Shown here piece by piece: positions 40,346 through 53,200 of a stretch of DNA of 64,000 nucleotides. This stretch comes from Nemertoderma westbladi (Eukaryota > Xenacoelomorpha > Nemertodermatida > Nemertodermatidae), in contig JAUCBJ010000174.1 in assembly GCA_032718475.1 (NCBI GenBank), positions 1 to 64,000 of the forward strand, written 5' to 3'. The notes beneath the pieces were generated by a model. That model did no database searches. It was given only the letters and a program-made list of their open reading frames with translations, and was not told the DNA's origin. The stretch's first letter is position 1, and each line of letters starts with the position of its first letter. A program made the translations under genes and the position numbers.

Positions 40346-42189
40346 GACACTACGGTACCGAGACTAGGACCGAGGGAAAATTGGGGAAAATTAGTTAGGT
40401 TAAAATCTGAGCGAACAGTGGGTAATTAAATAATGTACTGTAGGGATTTATATTGTCGTGTTATATTATTGTGATTATTTGGTGTATATTGGTTTGGGGA
40501 AGCCCAACTTATTGTCAATCAAGATTCAACCGTAGGGAAGTGACATTAAAGAGTATATCCAACCAATGAAACTTTTCTCAACCGCAATCTTGCATTTAAG
40601 AACGTATTCCTTCTCCACTACCAATATCCGGTGACTGGCCGGGATTCCGTGGTCTGAAAAGTTCCGCCTCCAGCATCGGCGTTTTCCCCCATGGTGTTGG
40701 GAATAACGGCAACACTTTGCGAAGTACCTTCCTGTATTGGGTCCTCATTTTCACCATAGCAGCGTTCGACGTTGCATCACCCTTATTCTTAAAGCTTCCC
40801 AGTGCCTGCCTAAAGGCATCTCTAGCCACCGCACAGTTTTCATTAAACCAAGGGGCATTATTACAGGCACGGTAAACACCATTACTATCAACTTTAAAAT
40901 AAATATCGGGTACATTACTTAAAATATTGGTTAACCCCGTTACGGCAGCATCAACCTTACTGCAGGTAAGCGGTTCCATACATAAGACATTGTCCAACAC
41001 CTTGTCAAATTTCAGCTGTGTTGCTTCTGAGTTTAATGCATCTCTAAAGTCCCCACTTTTTGTTTGCAGAAATTTGTATTTTCGGCTATTGGCTAACTTA
41101 CCAGCAGTAACATTGGTTCTATTAGCATAAGATTCACTGCTACACAGTAGTATTCACTGCCACTAATGTTAAAAGCGGCTGATACGGTACAATGAGGCGA
41201 TAAACTGTTAGGGTCGCCTATACTAAAATATTTGCAGGCCGTGATCATTGAAATATTACCCAAAATGTAATCTATTGTAGACTTACGAACCCCATGCCTC
41301 CCTCCGTCACTATAATATGTAAAGTTACCCACACCCTTATCCGCTCCCACACGACCATTTAATATCTTTAAGTTGCTAGACCGACAGAGAGAAATCAGTT
41401 TCTCACCATGTCTGTTAGTAATCGAATCCCTATTGGAACGGATCTTAGTATCATTTGGCCAATCATTATCATCAAAAACGTATTCATCCGGTAATAAATC
41501 ATTAAAACCAGTAAACAAAGAATCATGACAGACATAATCTAATAGCACACCAGTTCTTGCATTTAAATCTCCAACTATTAAAAAATCAGTAGTATCAACA
41601 TTCAGGTATAAAGAAACACCTAGAATTTTATCAAACAAACAACCAGAATCATTAAAATAGCTAGGAGAATTATGAGATGGAATATACGCAGCACAGATAA
41701 TTAAGTCCTTATGTATTCTTGAGTTCGGTTTACCTACAAATTTAAGCCATAATAAATCTTCACTTGTCACGTTATTCAGAAACACAGCATCATTACCGAG
41801 CGCTTCAGATATATAAACAGTTACACCCCCACTATATCTTTTAGCATATCTATGTTTATATTTCCTACAAACACTAAATTCCTTATATCCCCCAATGCCA
41901 ATATCACGAGGATTGTTTGGGGCCTGCCAAGTTTCCACACAAACGAAAATGTCATGTTTTTTAATTGTTTGACAGAAGTCAGGATCGGCAATCGCCGTAT
42001 TTATACCTTCTATGTTTAGCAAGCCAACCTTCAGCATATTTTTATCAGTTCCTGCTGTTAGGAGACCATCTCTTTCAAATAACCTAGCAGGAATAGAACC
42101 GTTGCAGGCAGAAGCGCTGACACCAAAGAAAGTCTCAATAAATGGAGATTCCCTTGATTGACTAAGCACTAATGGGCCCATGTGAAGAA

Positions 42190-43324
42190 TAGACTTTCTG
42201 CAGTTATATTTCACTTTGCAGTTACCCCCATGTGAAAAATACCAGACTTTCTGCTGTTATATTTCACTTTGCAGTTACCTCCATATGAAGAATACCAGAC
42301 ATTCTGCAGTTATATTTCACTTTGCAGTTACCCCCATGTGAAGAATAGACTTTCTGCAGTTATAATTCACTTTGCAGTTACCCCCATGTGAAAAATACCA
42401 GACTTTCTGCTGTTATATTTCACTTTGCAGTTACCTCCATATGAAGAATACCAGACATTCTGCAGTTATATTTCACTTTGCAGTTACCCCCATGTGAACA
42501 ATACCAGACTTTCTGCCGTTATATTTCACTTTGCAGTTACCCCCATCTGAAGAATACCAGACTTTCTCCCGTTATATTTCACTTTGCAGTTAATCCCATG
42601 AGAAGAATACCAGGCTTTCTCCCGTTATATTTCACTTTACAGTTACCCCCATGTGAAGAATACCAGACTTTCTGCCGTTATATTTCACTTTGCAGTTACC
42701 CCCATCTGAAGAATACCAGACTTTCTCCCGTTATATTTCACTTTGCAGTTAATCCCATGAGAAGAATACCAGACTTTCTGCAGTTATATTTCACTTTGCA
42801 GTTACCCCCATCTGAAGAATACCAGACTTTCTCCCGTTATATTTCACTTTGCAGTTACCCCATGTGAAGAATACCAGACTTTCTGCAGTTATATTTCACT
42901 TTGCAGTTACCCCCATGTGAAGAATACCAGACTCTCTGGCGTTATATTTCACTTTGCAGTTACCCCCATCTGAAGAATCCCAGACTTTCTCCCGTTATAT
43001 TTCACTTTGCAGTTAATCCCATGAGAAGAATACCAGGCTTTCTCCCGTTATATTTCACTTTACAGTTACCCCATGTGAAGAATATCAGACTTTCTGTCGT
43101 TATATTTCACTTTACAGTTACCCCATGTGAAGAATATCAGTCTTTCTGCCGTTATATTTCACTTTGCAGTTAATCCCATGAAAGAATACCAGACTTTCTC
43201 CCGTTATATTTCACTTTACAGTTACCCCCATCTGAAGAATACCAGACTTTCTGCCGTAATATTTCACTTTGCAGTTACCCCATGTGAAGAATACCAGACT
43301 TTCTCCCGTTATATTTCACTTTGC
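42190..43324 (+). repeat. 53-bp tandem array, left part (about 21 copies)
   Basis: The unit is TATATTTCACTTTGCAGTTA, CCCCCATGTGAAGAATACC, AGACTTTCTGCCGT, with period 53 (for example 42,209 to 42,262). Because 53 is not a multiple of three, open frames across it rotate and are not genes, even though the plus strand lacks stops for 130 codons in places. The array directly joins the 5' end of the minus-strand LINE endonuclease ORF and, on its other side, leads into ORF1 of the plus-strand LINE. Confidence 0.95.
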
Positions 43325-46030
43325 TAATCTCTAAAACTCGGCCAATGCATCAATTGGTGGAGTAGGAATTCTGCTAAGCCCATTTGCACTTAAGACCCTA
43401 AACAACATCGAATCTATAAATTCCAGGGTTATGATCGCAACATTTGATGGGAATCCCAAGACAACAGTTATATGTTGCTACAGTCCAACCAATGCATCAG
43501 AGCCAGAACAAGCAGTCAAGTTTTATGAAGAACTGACTGGAGTTATTAAGGACATCCCGAAACACAATGTTAAAGTCATTGCTGGTGACCTGAATGCGCA
43601 AATTGGCCCAGAAGACATCAAGGGTTACACCTATAACACCAGTTCTAACAGAAATGGGTACTTACTTTTAGACCTAATGGAAGAATGTGAATTGATACCA
43701 ACAAACAACACATTCGAAAAGAGTAAGGGGAAGCTATGGACCTTTCAATACCCTAATGGAACCAAAGCACAACTGGATTACATCCTTATAAACAAAAAGT
43801 GGAGAAATAGCATGATCAACTGCGAGGCATACAGCTCGTTCAACCTAATTGGTTCGGACCACAGAATTGTGACTGCAGAGATCAGACTCAGTTTGAGAGC
43901 CAGCAAACCCAGGACAAGCAAGCAAATCAACTATGACTGGGAGAAACTCAGAACTGACAATGCTGTAAAGGATGCTTATACAGTAGAAGTTCAAAACCGC
44001 TTTGAAGCACTTCAGTCAATGGATGAAGACCAATCCACCGATTCAATATACCAGAATATAATAACAGCCCACAAGGAATCAGCTAAGTGGCATATCCCCC
44101 AGAAACCTAAACGAAAACAGTATGTGCCATGGCAAAACTCTGAGGTTACTTGTAAGAGAGAAGATCTTAAGATAGCCTACAAAGTTAAAACCGAACAACC
44201 AACAACCGAAAACATTAACAAGGTTGAGAAAGCTAAGGACGATCTTAAATTGGCCTACAACATCAGCCAGGAAAAGTACATACAGGATAAAACTGAAGCA
44301 ATTACAACTGCTCACATACAGCAACAATCAAGACTTACCTGGCAAACTGTAAATGAGGTATCTGGTCGGAAAAGTTGTGCAAAGGGGCGCCTCAATCCGA
44401 TAGTCCTGAAGAACGTGTTGGGAAGTGGAAAAATCACTTCAGCAACTTGCTTGGGCAGCCACCAAACATCGAGGTCAGCCCTACAAGGAAAATATATGAC
44501 AAGACACTACCTATAGAAACAGGGGACTTCACACCTGCCGAACTCCAAAGAAGCATTAAAAGCATGTCCAATAATAAAGCGAGTGGATTAGATGAAATCC
44601 CAGCGGAGGTATGGAAAACCGGAGTGCTAAATAGACCATTATTGAATGTTTGCAACCGGATGTTAAAAGGGGAAAAGCCACCACCAATTTGGACTAAAGG
44701 TCAACTAAAGCCTCTCCCCAAGAAAGGAGACCTCGGCATACCAACAAACTATCGTGGGATCTGTCTGCTTGTGGTAGCTGCCAAAATATACAATAAAATG
44801 ATTCTATATAGGATTAGGCCTCACATAGAGAAACTACTGCGTAAGAGCCAAAACGGATTTCGACCAAGTAGATAAACAATAGCTCAGATACTTACACTAC
44901 GGAGTCTGATTGAAGGAATTAAGTCAAAGAATCTCCCTGCAGTCATGACTTTTGTGGACTTCAAGAAGGCATTCGACTCCATCCATAGAGGTAAAATGCT
45001 TGAAATCCTAAGAGCTTATGGAATACCAGAAGTAATTGTTGCTGGCATTGGATTGTTATATTGTGACACAAAAGCGCAGGTACTCTCACCAGATGGTGAA
45101 ACTGAGTTTTTCTCAATCCTGGCTGGCGTACTGCAAGGTGACACATTAGCACCATTACTATTTGTAATTGTGCTGGATTACGCAATGAGGACGGCCACAA
45201 AGGGTGAAGATCTGGGATTCACACTTCAAGAACGCAGAAGTAGTAGATATCCGGCAACTACAGTCACAGACACCGACTTTGCGGATGACATCGCCCTGCT
45301 CTCTAATACGCTAGCGGATGCACAGCATCTACTAAATAAAATGGAGAGGGCTGCTAAGGAGGTTGGATTGCATATAAATGCTACCAAGACCGAATTAATG
45401 ACCTTTAATGTTGATGGAAACTTGACAACCATTGATAATAATCAACTAAGGAAGGTCGATGACTTCCAGTACCTTGGATCATGGATAGAGAGTAGCAAAA
45501 AGGACATAGAAGTTAGGAAAGCAAAGGCTTGGGTAGCTCTATCAAAAATGGATACCATCTGGAAATCAGATCTTTCCAGTCACCTGAAGACTAAGTTCTT
45601 TCGAGCCACAGTGGAAAGTGTATTTTTATATGGGGGTGAGACCTGGACACTGACTAAATCACTTGAACAACGAATTGATGGTTGCTACACAAGACTACTA
45701 AGGGCAGCCCTAAACATCAGCTGGAGACAACACATTACAAACGCCGAGCTTTATGGTACAATACCACCTGTATCAACCACCCTCCATGAACGCAGATTAA
45801 GATTCAGTGGGCACTGCTGGCGAAGTAAAGACAAGGTCATACCAGATCTACTTATCTGGCAACCAACTCATGGAAAGCGTAGTCGTGGACGACCTGCCAT
45901 AACATATATAGATCAACTTGAAAGGGATACTGAACTTGGGAGAAACGAAATTGCGACAACTATGGAGAATCGGGAAGCCTGGAAGGATCTCATTTCCACT
46001 GTCCGAGTTCGCTCGACCTAGTAGTAGTAG
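43325..46030 (+). mobile_element. RTE-type LINE, 5'-truncated, with 13-bp target duplication
   Basis: The insertion splits the 53-bp array: TATTTCACTTTGC is found at 43,312-43,324 and again at 46,031-46,043, and removing 43,325-46,043 restores the array. The 3' end is CCTAGTAGTAGTAG, the short tandem tail also seen in the fragment at 6.9 kb. It is 5'-truncated within the endonuclease (starts at SIGGVGILLSP). The coding region is described separately. Confidence 0.9.
43340..46021 (+). pseudogene. RTE-type endonuclease-reverse transcriptase
   Basis: Endonuclease C-terminal two-thirds: VICCYSPTNA, VIAGDLNAQIG, NRNGYLLLDLMEE, AQLDYILINKKW, LIGSDHRIVTAEI. A frameshift in a G-rich spot near 44,385 leads to the RT frame: RVGKWKNHFSNLLG, NNKASGLDEIPAEVWK, PTNYRGICLL, QNGFRPSR. 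A single TAA (44,873-44,875) follows, and the same frame then continues with FVDFKKAFDSIHR, GVLQGDTLAPLLFVIVLDYA, FADDIALLSN and the C-terminal FLYGGETWTLTKS, LRFSGHCWRSKD, RSRGRPAITYIDQL. All RT catalytic motifs, including FADD, are intact. One frameshift, one stop and the 5' truncation inactivate it; it looks fairly young. Confidence 0.9.
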
Positions 46031-46325
46031 TATTTCACTTTGCAGTTAATCCCATGAGAAGAATACCAGGCTTTCTCCCGTTATATTTCACTTTACAGTT
46101 ACCCCATGTGAAGAATACCAGACTTTCTCCCATTATATTTCACTTTGCAGTTAATCCAATGAGAATAATACCAGACTTTCTCCCGTTATATTTCACTTTA
46201 CAGTTACCCCATGTGAAGAATACCAGACTTTCTCCCGTTATATTTCACTTTGCCGTTACCCCCATGTGAAGAATACCAGACTTTCTCACGTTATATTTCA
46301 CTTTGCAGTTACCCTCATATAATCA
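46031..46325 (+). repeat. 53-bp tandem array, right part (about 5-6 copies)
   Basis: Same unit as 42,190-43,324, continuing in register after the RTE insertion and ending about 40 bases before the ATG of the next ORF. It may serve as the 5' leader of that LINE. Confidence 0.95.
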
Positions 46326-46362
46326 TTGGATTCTCTCGCTGCCTGCTGGTCTACAATATAAT

Positions 46363-47605
46363 ATGGATAGAAGAAAGTCCACCGATACAACGAAGAAACA
46401 ACAGGTTAACATAAACGCGCTACAAACGGATGCTCATTCCTCGCAGACGAGGGGTAAATCAGGTTCACTACAAAGGAACACTAAGATTAATAAGATAACC
46501 ATAGCACGGGATATTGCACGGGACGATGGGTTTACCGAAATCGAAGTTAACTGCTCTGGTTCGAACTGTGACGTCTCAATGATTTGTATAGCTAGAGAAG
46601 GGACCGAATTCGGCCGAATCGATTTTTATTGTGGCACATGCGTGAGCCAACGTCTAGCTGGTCTCGCTGCCGAACTAGAGAAACACGAGACGCGTGTATG
46701 TGATAATCTGTTGGAGATGCAACAACAATTGGACTCTATCACCGGTAGAACCAATAAACTGGAAAAACGGGTTAATGATAACAGAGACGCAACATTAACC
46801 AGAGTAAAGGAACTTCGGGTTGAACTTGAAACAAACACTGACGATAACATGAAGAGGATCTCAAACCTTGAAACTTCTGTATCAGAATTCAACAATGCAT
46901 GTACAACAGCGGAAGTGGAACCTGATATCGGAGGTGTATGGAACAAAGTATCCTACTCTTCAAAGGTTAAATCCAACAAGAAAGTGCCAAACCTTGCAGC
47001 GCTATCAAAGCAAATACAACACGAAGAAGCAGAACACAACAAACGTAAACTTAATCTCGTAATAAAAGGTTGCGATCTGCCACCAGAACGCGACGTTAAA
47101 GATGCTGTAATTGACATAGCTAGCGCCATTAATGTTGATCTAGTTAGGGTGGAGACTATTACAAGGAATACTGCAGAACAGTGGTCGCCCGAGACCAATA
47201 GTTATTACTCTATCCCAGGAGAAACGCCAGGCTCTCCTACGGAATGCCCGGGGACTCCGCAACATAGAGCAGTACAAGAGAGTATATATCTCCACTGATT
47301 ACACACCCGAAGAAAGTCGACTTCAGTTCGAGTTACGAGAGGAGCTCCGGTCTCGGACAGCTGCTCACCCAGATAAACGTTGGATTATCCAACGCAGTAC
47401 CGTAGTGGAAGCTACCTTTCAAAGATCAGACCGATCTGTCCGGCAATATCCTGTGGCAGGTGATATGGACAACGCAACCGAGCCTGTACAGAACCCGAAA
47501 ACTATAGACCTTACGACATCACCTCCTCATAAAGCCACCCATTCATATTCCGAACTACAATTTCGAACCAGAAAGAGTTCGGGAATATCCACGCAGACAG
47601 ACTGA
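46363..47605 (+). pseudogene. CR1/L2-like LINE ORF1 (RNA-binding protein), one frameshift
   Basis: ATG at 46,363 (MDRRKSTDTTKKQQVNINAL). There is a Cys-rich finger, CSGSNC ... MIC ... FYCGTC, at about residues 65-92; a long coiled coil (LAAELEKHETRVCDNLLEMQ onward, about 105-190); and a RRM-like part, KRKLNLVIKGCDLPPERD. A frameshift near 47,180 moves to SGRPRPIVITLSQEKRQALL, YKRVYISTDYTPEESRLQF and DKRWIIQRSTVVEATFQ, the standard C-terminal half of such ORF1 proteins. The end is TGA at 47,603-47,605. The frame of this last part is the same as that of the minisatellite that follows, so a readthrough of this one stop would fuse ORF1 to ORF2. Confidence 0.8.
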
Positions 47606-50250
47606 CAACCACCTACATGCACAGCCGGGACACTGAAGGTATCCCTGTCACTTGTAAGTTTCAACCATACAATCAGTACCATACACTTTGACAATATACC
47701 CGGTAATGGCAATAACGATGGTATCAATAATGTAAACAGTCCCGATACCGATGATTATATATCCGGTACCGGCAGTAATGATATTGTCAATAATGTAGAC
47801 AGTTCTGGAAATGTTAGTGATTATAAATCAACCTGTAATGAAAGTGTCAATAATGTAAACAGTCTTGTTACCGGTGATTATATATCCGGTACCGGCAGTA
47901 ATGATATTGTCAATAATGTAGACAGTTCTGGAAATGTTAGTGATTATAAATCAACCTGTAATGAAAGTGTCAATAATGTAAACAGTCTTGTTACCGGTGA
48001 TTATATATCCGGTACCGGCAGTAATGACATTGTCAATAATGTAGACAGTTCTGGAAATGTTAGTGATTATAATTCAGCCTGTAATGAAAGTGTCAATAAT
48101 GTAAACAGTCTCGTTACCAACGATTATATATCCGGTACCGGCAGTAATGACATTGTCAATAATGTAGACATTTCTGGAAATGTTAGTGATTATACTTCAG
48201 CCTGTAATGAAAGTGTCATTGATGTAAACAGTCCCGATACCGATGATTATATATCCGGTACCGGCAGTAATAACATTGTCAATAATGTAGACATTTCTGG
48301 AAATGTTAGTGATTATACTTCAGCCTGTAATGAAAGTGTCATTGATGTAAACAGTCCCGATACCGATAATTATATATCCGGTACCGGTAGTAATGATATT
48401 GTCAATAATGTAGACAGTTCTGGAAATATTAGTGATTATAAATCAACCTGTAATGAAAGTGTCAATAATGTAAACAGTCTCGTTACCAACGATTATATAT
48501 CCGGTACCGGCAGTAATGACATTGTCAATAATGTAGACATTTCTGGAAATGTTAGTGATTATACTTCAGCCTGTAATGAAAGTGTCATTGATGTAAACAG
48601 TCCCGATACCGATAATTATATATCCGGTACCGGTAGTAATGATATTGTCAATAATGTAGACAGTTCTGGAAATATTAGTGATTATAATTCAGCCTGTAAT
48701 GAAAGTGTCAATAATGTAAACAGTCCCGATACCGATGATTATATATCCGGTACCGGCAGTAATAACATTGTCAATAATGTAGACATTTCTGGAAATGTTA
48801 GTGATTATACTTCAGCCTGTAATGAAAGTGTCATTGATGTAAACAGTCCCGATACCGATAATTATATATCCGGTACCGGTAGTAATGATATTGTCAATAA
48901 TGTAGACAGTTCTGGAAATATTAGTGATTATAAATCAACCTGTAATGAAAGTGTCAATAATGTAAACAGTCTCGTTACCGACGATTATATATCCGGTGCC
49001 GGCAGTAATGATATTGTCAATAATGTAGACATTTCTGGAAATGTTAGTGATTATAAATCAACCTGTAATGAAAGTGTCAATAATGTAAACAGTCTCGTTA
49101 CCAACGATTATATATCCGGTACCGGCAGTAATAACATTGTCAATAATGTAGACAGGTCTGGAAATGTTAGTGATTATAATTCAGCCTGTAATGAAAGTGT
49201 CAATAATGTAAACAGTCTCGTTACCGACGATTATATATCCGGTACCGGCAGTAATAACATTGTCAATAATGTAGACAGGTCTGGAAATGTTAGTGATTAT
49301 AATTCAGCCTGTAATGAAAGTGTCAATAATGTAAACAGTCTCGTTACCAACGATTATATATCCGGTACCGGCAGTAATAACATTGTCAATAATGTAGACA
49401 GGTCTGGAAATGTTAGTGATTATAATTCAGCCTGTAATGAAAGTGTCATTAATGTAAACAGTCCCGATACCAATGATTATATATCCGGTACCGGCAGTAA
49501 TGACATTGTCAATAATGTGGACGGGTCTGGAAATGTTAGTGATTATAAATCAACCTGTAATGAAAGTGTCAATAATGTCAACAGTCTCGTTACCGATGAT
49601 TATATATCCGGTGCCGGCAATAATGATATTGTCAATAATGTAGACAGGTCTGGAAATGTTAGTGATTATAAATCAACCTGTAATGAAAGTGTCAATAATG
49701 TAAACAGTCTTGTTACCGGTATATATCCGGTACCGGCAGTAATGATATTGTCAATAATGTAGACAGGTCTGGAAATGTTAGTGATTATAAATCAACCTGT
49801 AATGAAAGTGTCAATAATGTCAACAGTCTCGTTACCGATGATTATATATCCGGTGCCGGCAATAATGATATTGTCAATAATGTAGACAGGTCTGGAAATG
49901 TTAGTGATTATAAATCAACCTGTAATGAAAGTGTCAATAATGTCAACAGTCTCGTTACCGATGATTATATATCCGGTGCCGGCAATAATGATATTGTCAA
50001 TAATGTAGACAGGTCTGGAAATGTTAGTGATTATAAATCAACCTGTAATGAAAGTGTCAATAATGTAAACAGTCTTGTTACCGGTGATTATATATCCGGT
50101 GCCGGCAGTAATGATATTGTCAATAATGTAGACATTTCTGGAAATGTTAGTGATTATAAATCAACCTGTAATGAAAGTGTCAATAATGTAAACAGTCTCG
50201 TTACCAACGATTATATATCCGGTACCGGCAGTAATAACATTGTCAATAAT
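47606..50250 (+). pseudogene. First part of repeat-containing ORF2, separated by a 4-base deletion
   Basis: Directly after the ORF1 stop the same frame stays open through LKVSLSLVSFNHTISTIHF into the minisatellite and on to about 49,717. There GTTACCGGTATATATCC replaces GTTACCGGTGATTATATATCC, a loss of four bases that ends the frame at 49,762 and moves the long open frame to the one used from 50,251. No ATG codon occurs in frame in the repeat units, so the annotated start at 50,251 (GTG) is arbitrary. Confidence 0.6.
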
Positions 50251-53200
50251 GTGGACAGTTCTGGAAATGTTAGTGATTATAATTCAGCCTGTAATGAAAG
50301 TGTCATTAATGTAAACAGTCCCGATACCAATGATTATATATCCGGTACCGGCAGTAATGACATTGTCAATAATGTGGACGGGTCTGGAAATGTTAGTGAT
50401 TATAAATCAACCTGTAATGAAAGTGTCAATAATGTCAACAGTCTCGTTACCGATGATTATATATCCGGTGCCGGCAATAATGATATTGTCAATAATGTAG
50501 ACAGGTCTGGAAATGTTAGTGATTATAAATCAACCTGTAATGAAAGTGTCAATAATGTAAACAGTCTTGTTACCGGTGATTATATATCCGGTACCGGCAG
50601 TAATGATATTGTCAATAATGTAGACAGGTCTGGAAATGTTAGTGATTATAATTCAGCCTGTAATGAAAGTGTCATTAATGTAAACAGTCCCGATACCAAT
50701 GATTATATATCCGGTACCGGCAGTAATGACATTGTCAATAATGTGGACGGGTCTGGAAATGTTAGTGATTATAAATCAACCTGTAATGAAAGTGTCAATA
50801 ATGTAAACAGTCTTGTTACCGGTGATTATATATCCGGTACCGGCAGTAATGACATTGTCAATAATGTAGACAGGTCTGGAAATGTTAGTGATCATAATTC
50901 AGCCTGTAATGAAAGTGTCATTAATGTAAACAGTCCCGATACCAATGATTATATATCCGGTACCGGCAGTAATGACATTGTCAATAATGTGGACGGGTCT
51001 GGAAATGTTAGTGATTATAAATCAACCTGTAATGAAAGTGTCAATAATGTCAACAGTCTCGTTACCGATGATTATATATCCGGTGCCGGCAATAATGATA
51101 TTGTCAATAATGTAGACAGGTCTGGAAATGTTAGTGATTATAAATCAACCTGTAATGAAAGTGTCAATAATGTAAACAGTCTTGTTACCGGTGATTATAT
51201 ATCCGGTACCGGCAGTAATGATATTGTCAATAATGTAGACAGGTCTGGAAATGTTAGTGATTATAATTCAGCCTGTAATGAAAGTGTCAATAATGTAAAC
51301 AGTCTCGTTACCAACGATTATATATCCGGTACCGGCAGTAATAACATTGTCAATAATGTGGACAGTTCTGGAAATGTTAGTGATTATAAATCAACCTGTA
51401 ATGAAAGTGTCAATAATGTCAACAGTCTCGTTACCGATGATTATATATCCGGTGCCGGCAATAATGATATTGTCAATAATGTAGACAGGTCTGGAAATGT
51501 TAGTGATTATAAATCAACCTGTAATGAAAGTGTCAATAATGTCAACAGTCTCGTTACCGATGATTATATATCCGGTGCCGGCAATAATGATATTGTCAAT
51601 AATGTAGACAGGTCTGGAAATGTTAGTGATTATAAATCAACCTGTAATGAAAGTGTCAATAATGTAAACAGTCTTGTTACCGGTGATTATATATCCGGTA
51701 CCGGCAGTAATGATATTGTCAATAATGTAGACAGTTCCGGAAATGTTATTGATTATAAATCAACCTGTAATGAAAGTGTCAATAATGTAAACAGTCTCGT
51801 TACCAACGATTATATATCCGGTACCGGCAGTAATGACATTGTCAATAATGTAGACAGTTCTGGAAATGTTAGTGATTATAATTCAGCCTGTAATGAAAGT
51901 GTCAATAATGTAAACAGTCTCGTTACCGACGATTATATATCCGGTACCGGCAGTAATGACATTGTCAATAATGTGGACAGTTCTGGAAATGTTATTGATT
52001 ATAAATCAACCTGTAATGAAAGTGTCAATAATGTAAACAGTCTCGTTACCAACGATTATATATCCGGTACCGGCAGTAATGACATTGTCAATAATGTGGA
52101 CAGTTCTGGAAATGTTATTGATTATAAATCAACCTGTAATGAAAGTGTCAATAATGTAAACAGTCTCGTTACCAACGATTATATATCCGGTACCGGCAGT
52201 AATGACATTGTCAATAATGTAGACAGTTCTGGAAATGTTAGTGATTATAATTCAGCCTGTAATGAAAGTGTCATTGATGTAAACAGTCCCGATACCGATA
52301 ATTATATATCCGGCACCGGCAGTAATGATATTGTCAATAATGTAGACAGTTCTGGAAATGTTAGTGATTATAAATCAACCTGTAATGAAAGTGTCAATAA
52401 TGTAAACAGTCTCGTTACCAACGATTATATATCCGGTACCGGCAGTAATGACATTGTCAATAATGTAGACAGTTCTGGAAATGTTAGTGATTATAATTCA
52501 GCCTGTATTGAAAGTGTCAATAATGTAAACAGTCTCGTTACCGACGATTATATATCCGGTACCGGCAGTAATGACATTGTCAATAATGTGGACAGTTCTG
52601 GAAATGTTATTGATTATAAATCAACCTGTAATGAAAGTGTCAATAATGTAAACAGTCTCGTTACCAACGATTATATATCCGGTACCGGCAGTAATGACAT
52701 TGTCAATAATGTGGACAGTTCTGGAAATGTTAGTGATTATAATTCAGCCTGTAATGAAAGTGTCAATAATGTAAACAGTCTCGTTACCGACGATTATATA
52801 TCCGGTACCGGCAGTAATGACATTGTCAATAATGTGGACAGTTCTGGAAATGTTAGTGATTATAATTCAGCCTGTAATGAAAGTGTCAATAATGTAAACA
52901 GTCTCGTTACCGACGATTATATATCCGGTACCGGCAGTAATGACATTGTCAATAATGTAGACAGTTCTGGAAATGTTAGTGATTATAATTCAGCCTGTAA
53001 TGAAAGTGTCAATAATGTAAACAGTCTCGTTACCGACGATTATATATCCGGTACCGGCAGTAATGATATTGTCAATAATGTAGACAGTTCTGGAAATGTT
53101 AGTGATTATAATTCAGCCTGTAATGAAAGTGTCATTGATGTAAACAGTCCCGATACCGATAATTATATATCCGGCACCGGCAGTAATGATATTGTCAATA

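Larger units (their letters stand above)
38876..40590 (+). mobile_element. Inserted element with gag-like ORF (edges approximate)
   Basis: This block is foreign to the LINE on both sides: LINE codons resume at about 38,875 (HTIHKFRGG) and before about 40,600 (the linker). It contains the zinc-knuckle ORF at 39,025-39,564, about 1 kb of non-coding DNA after it, and a 96-bp tandem duplication. It may be a relative of the element whose end is at 1-2.4 kb, but the non-coding parts do not align by eye. Confidence 0.4.
36684..42214 (-). pseudogene. APE-type LINE, minus strand, broken by two insertions
   Basis: The order on the minus strand is that of a LINE. Endonuclease (42,214-41,100): MLKVGLLNIEGI, FVCVETWQ, IVGDLNARTG, KSTIDYILGN, NSLSPHCTVS. 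Linker (41,000-40,596): ACNNAPWFNENCAVARDAFR. RT (38,880-38,250): FRGGRSTVDQIF, FIDLKKAFDCVD, GVRQGECLSPLLFNLFLNDL, YANDIVLMA. Thumb and after (38,255-37,990): NALVKPILTYGCEVWGFYSS. C-terminus (37,181-36,684): a Cys/His finger, RICPVCNKNDIEDEYHFLLV plus C. The catalytic YADD is YAND and the endonuclease SDH is SPH, so it is dead even apart from frameshifts. Insertions occupy about 37,464-38,074 and about 38,876-40,590; the early part of the RT is missing at the second. Confidence 0.85.

Noticed and set aside
42478-43327. Three overlapping ORFs of 66-129 codons (YFTLQLPP..., HFAVNP...) in the 53-bp array
   Set aside because: The period of 53 is not a multiple of three, so the reading frame rotates unit by unit; the openness is a by-product of the repeat.
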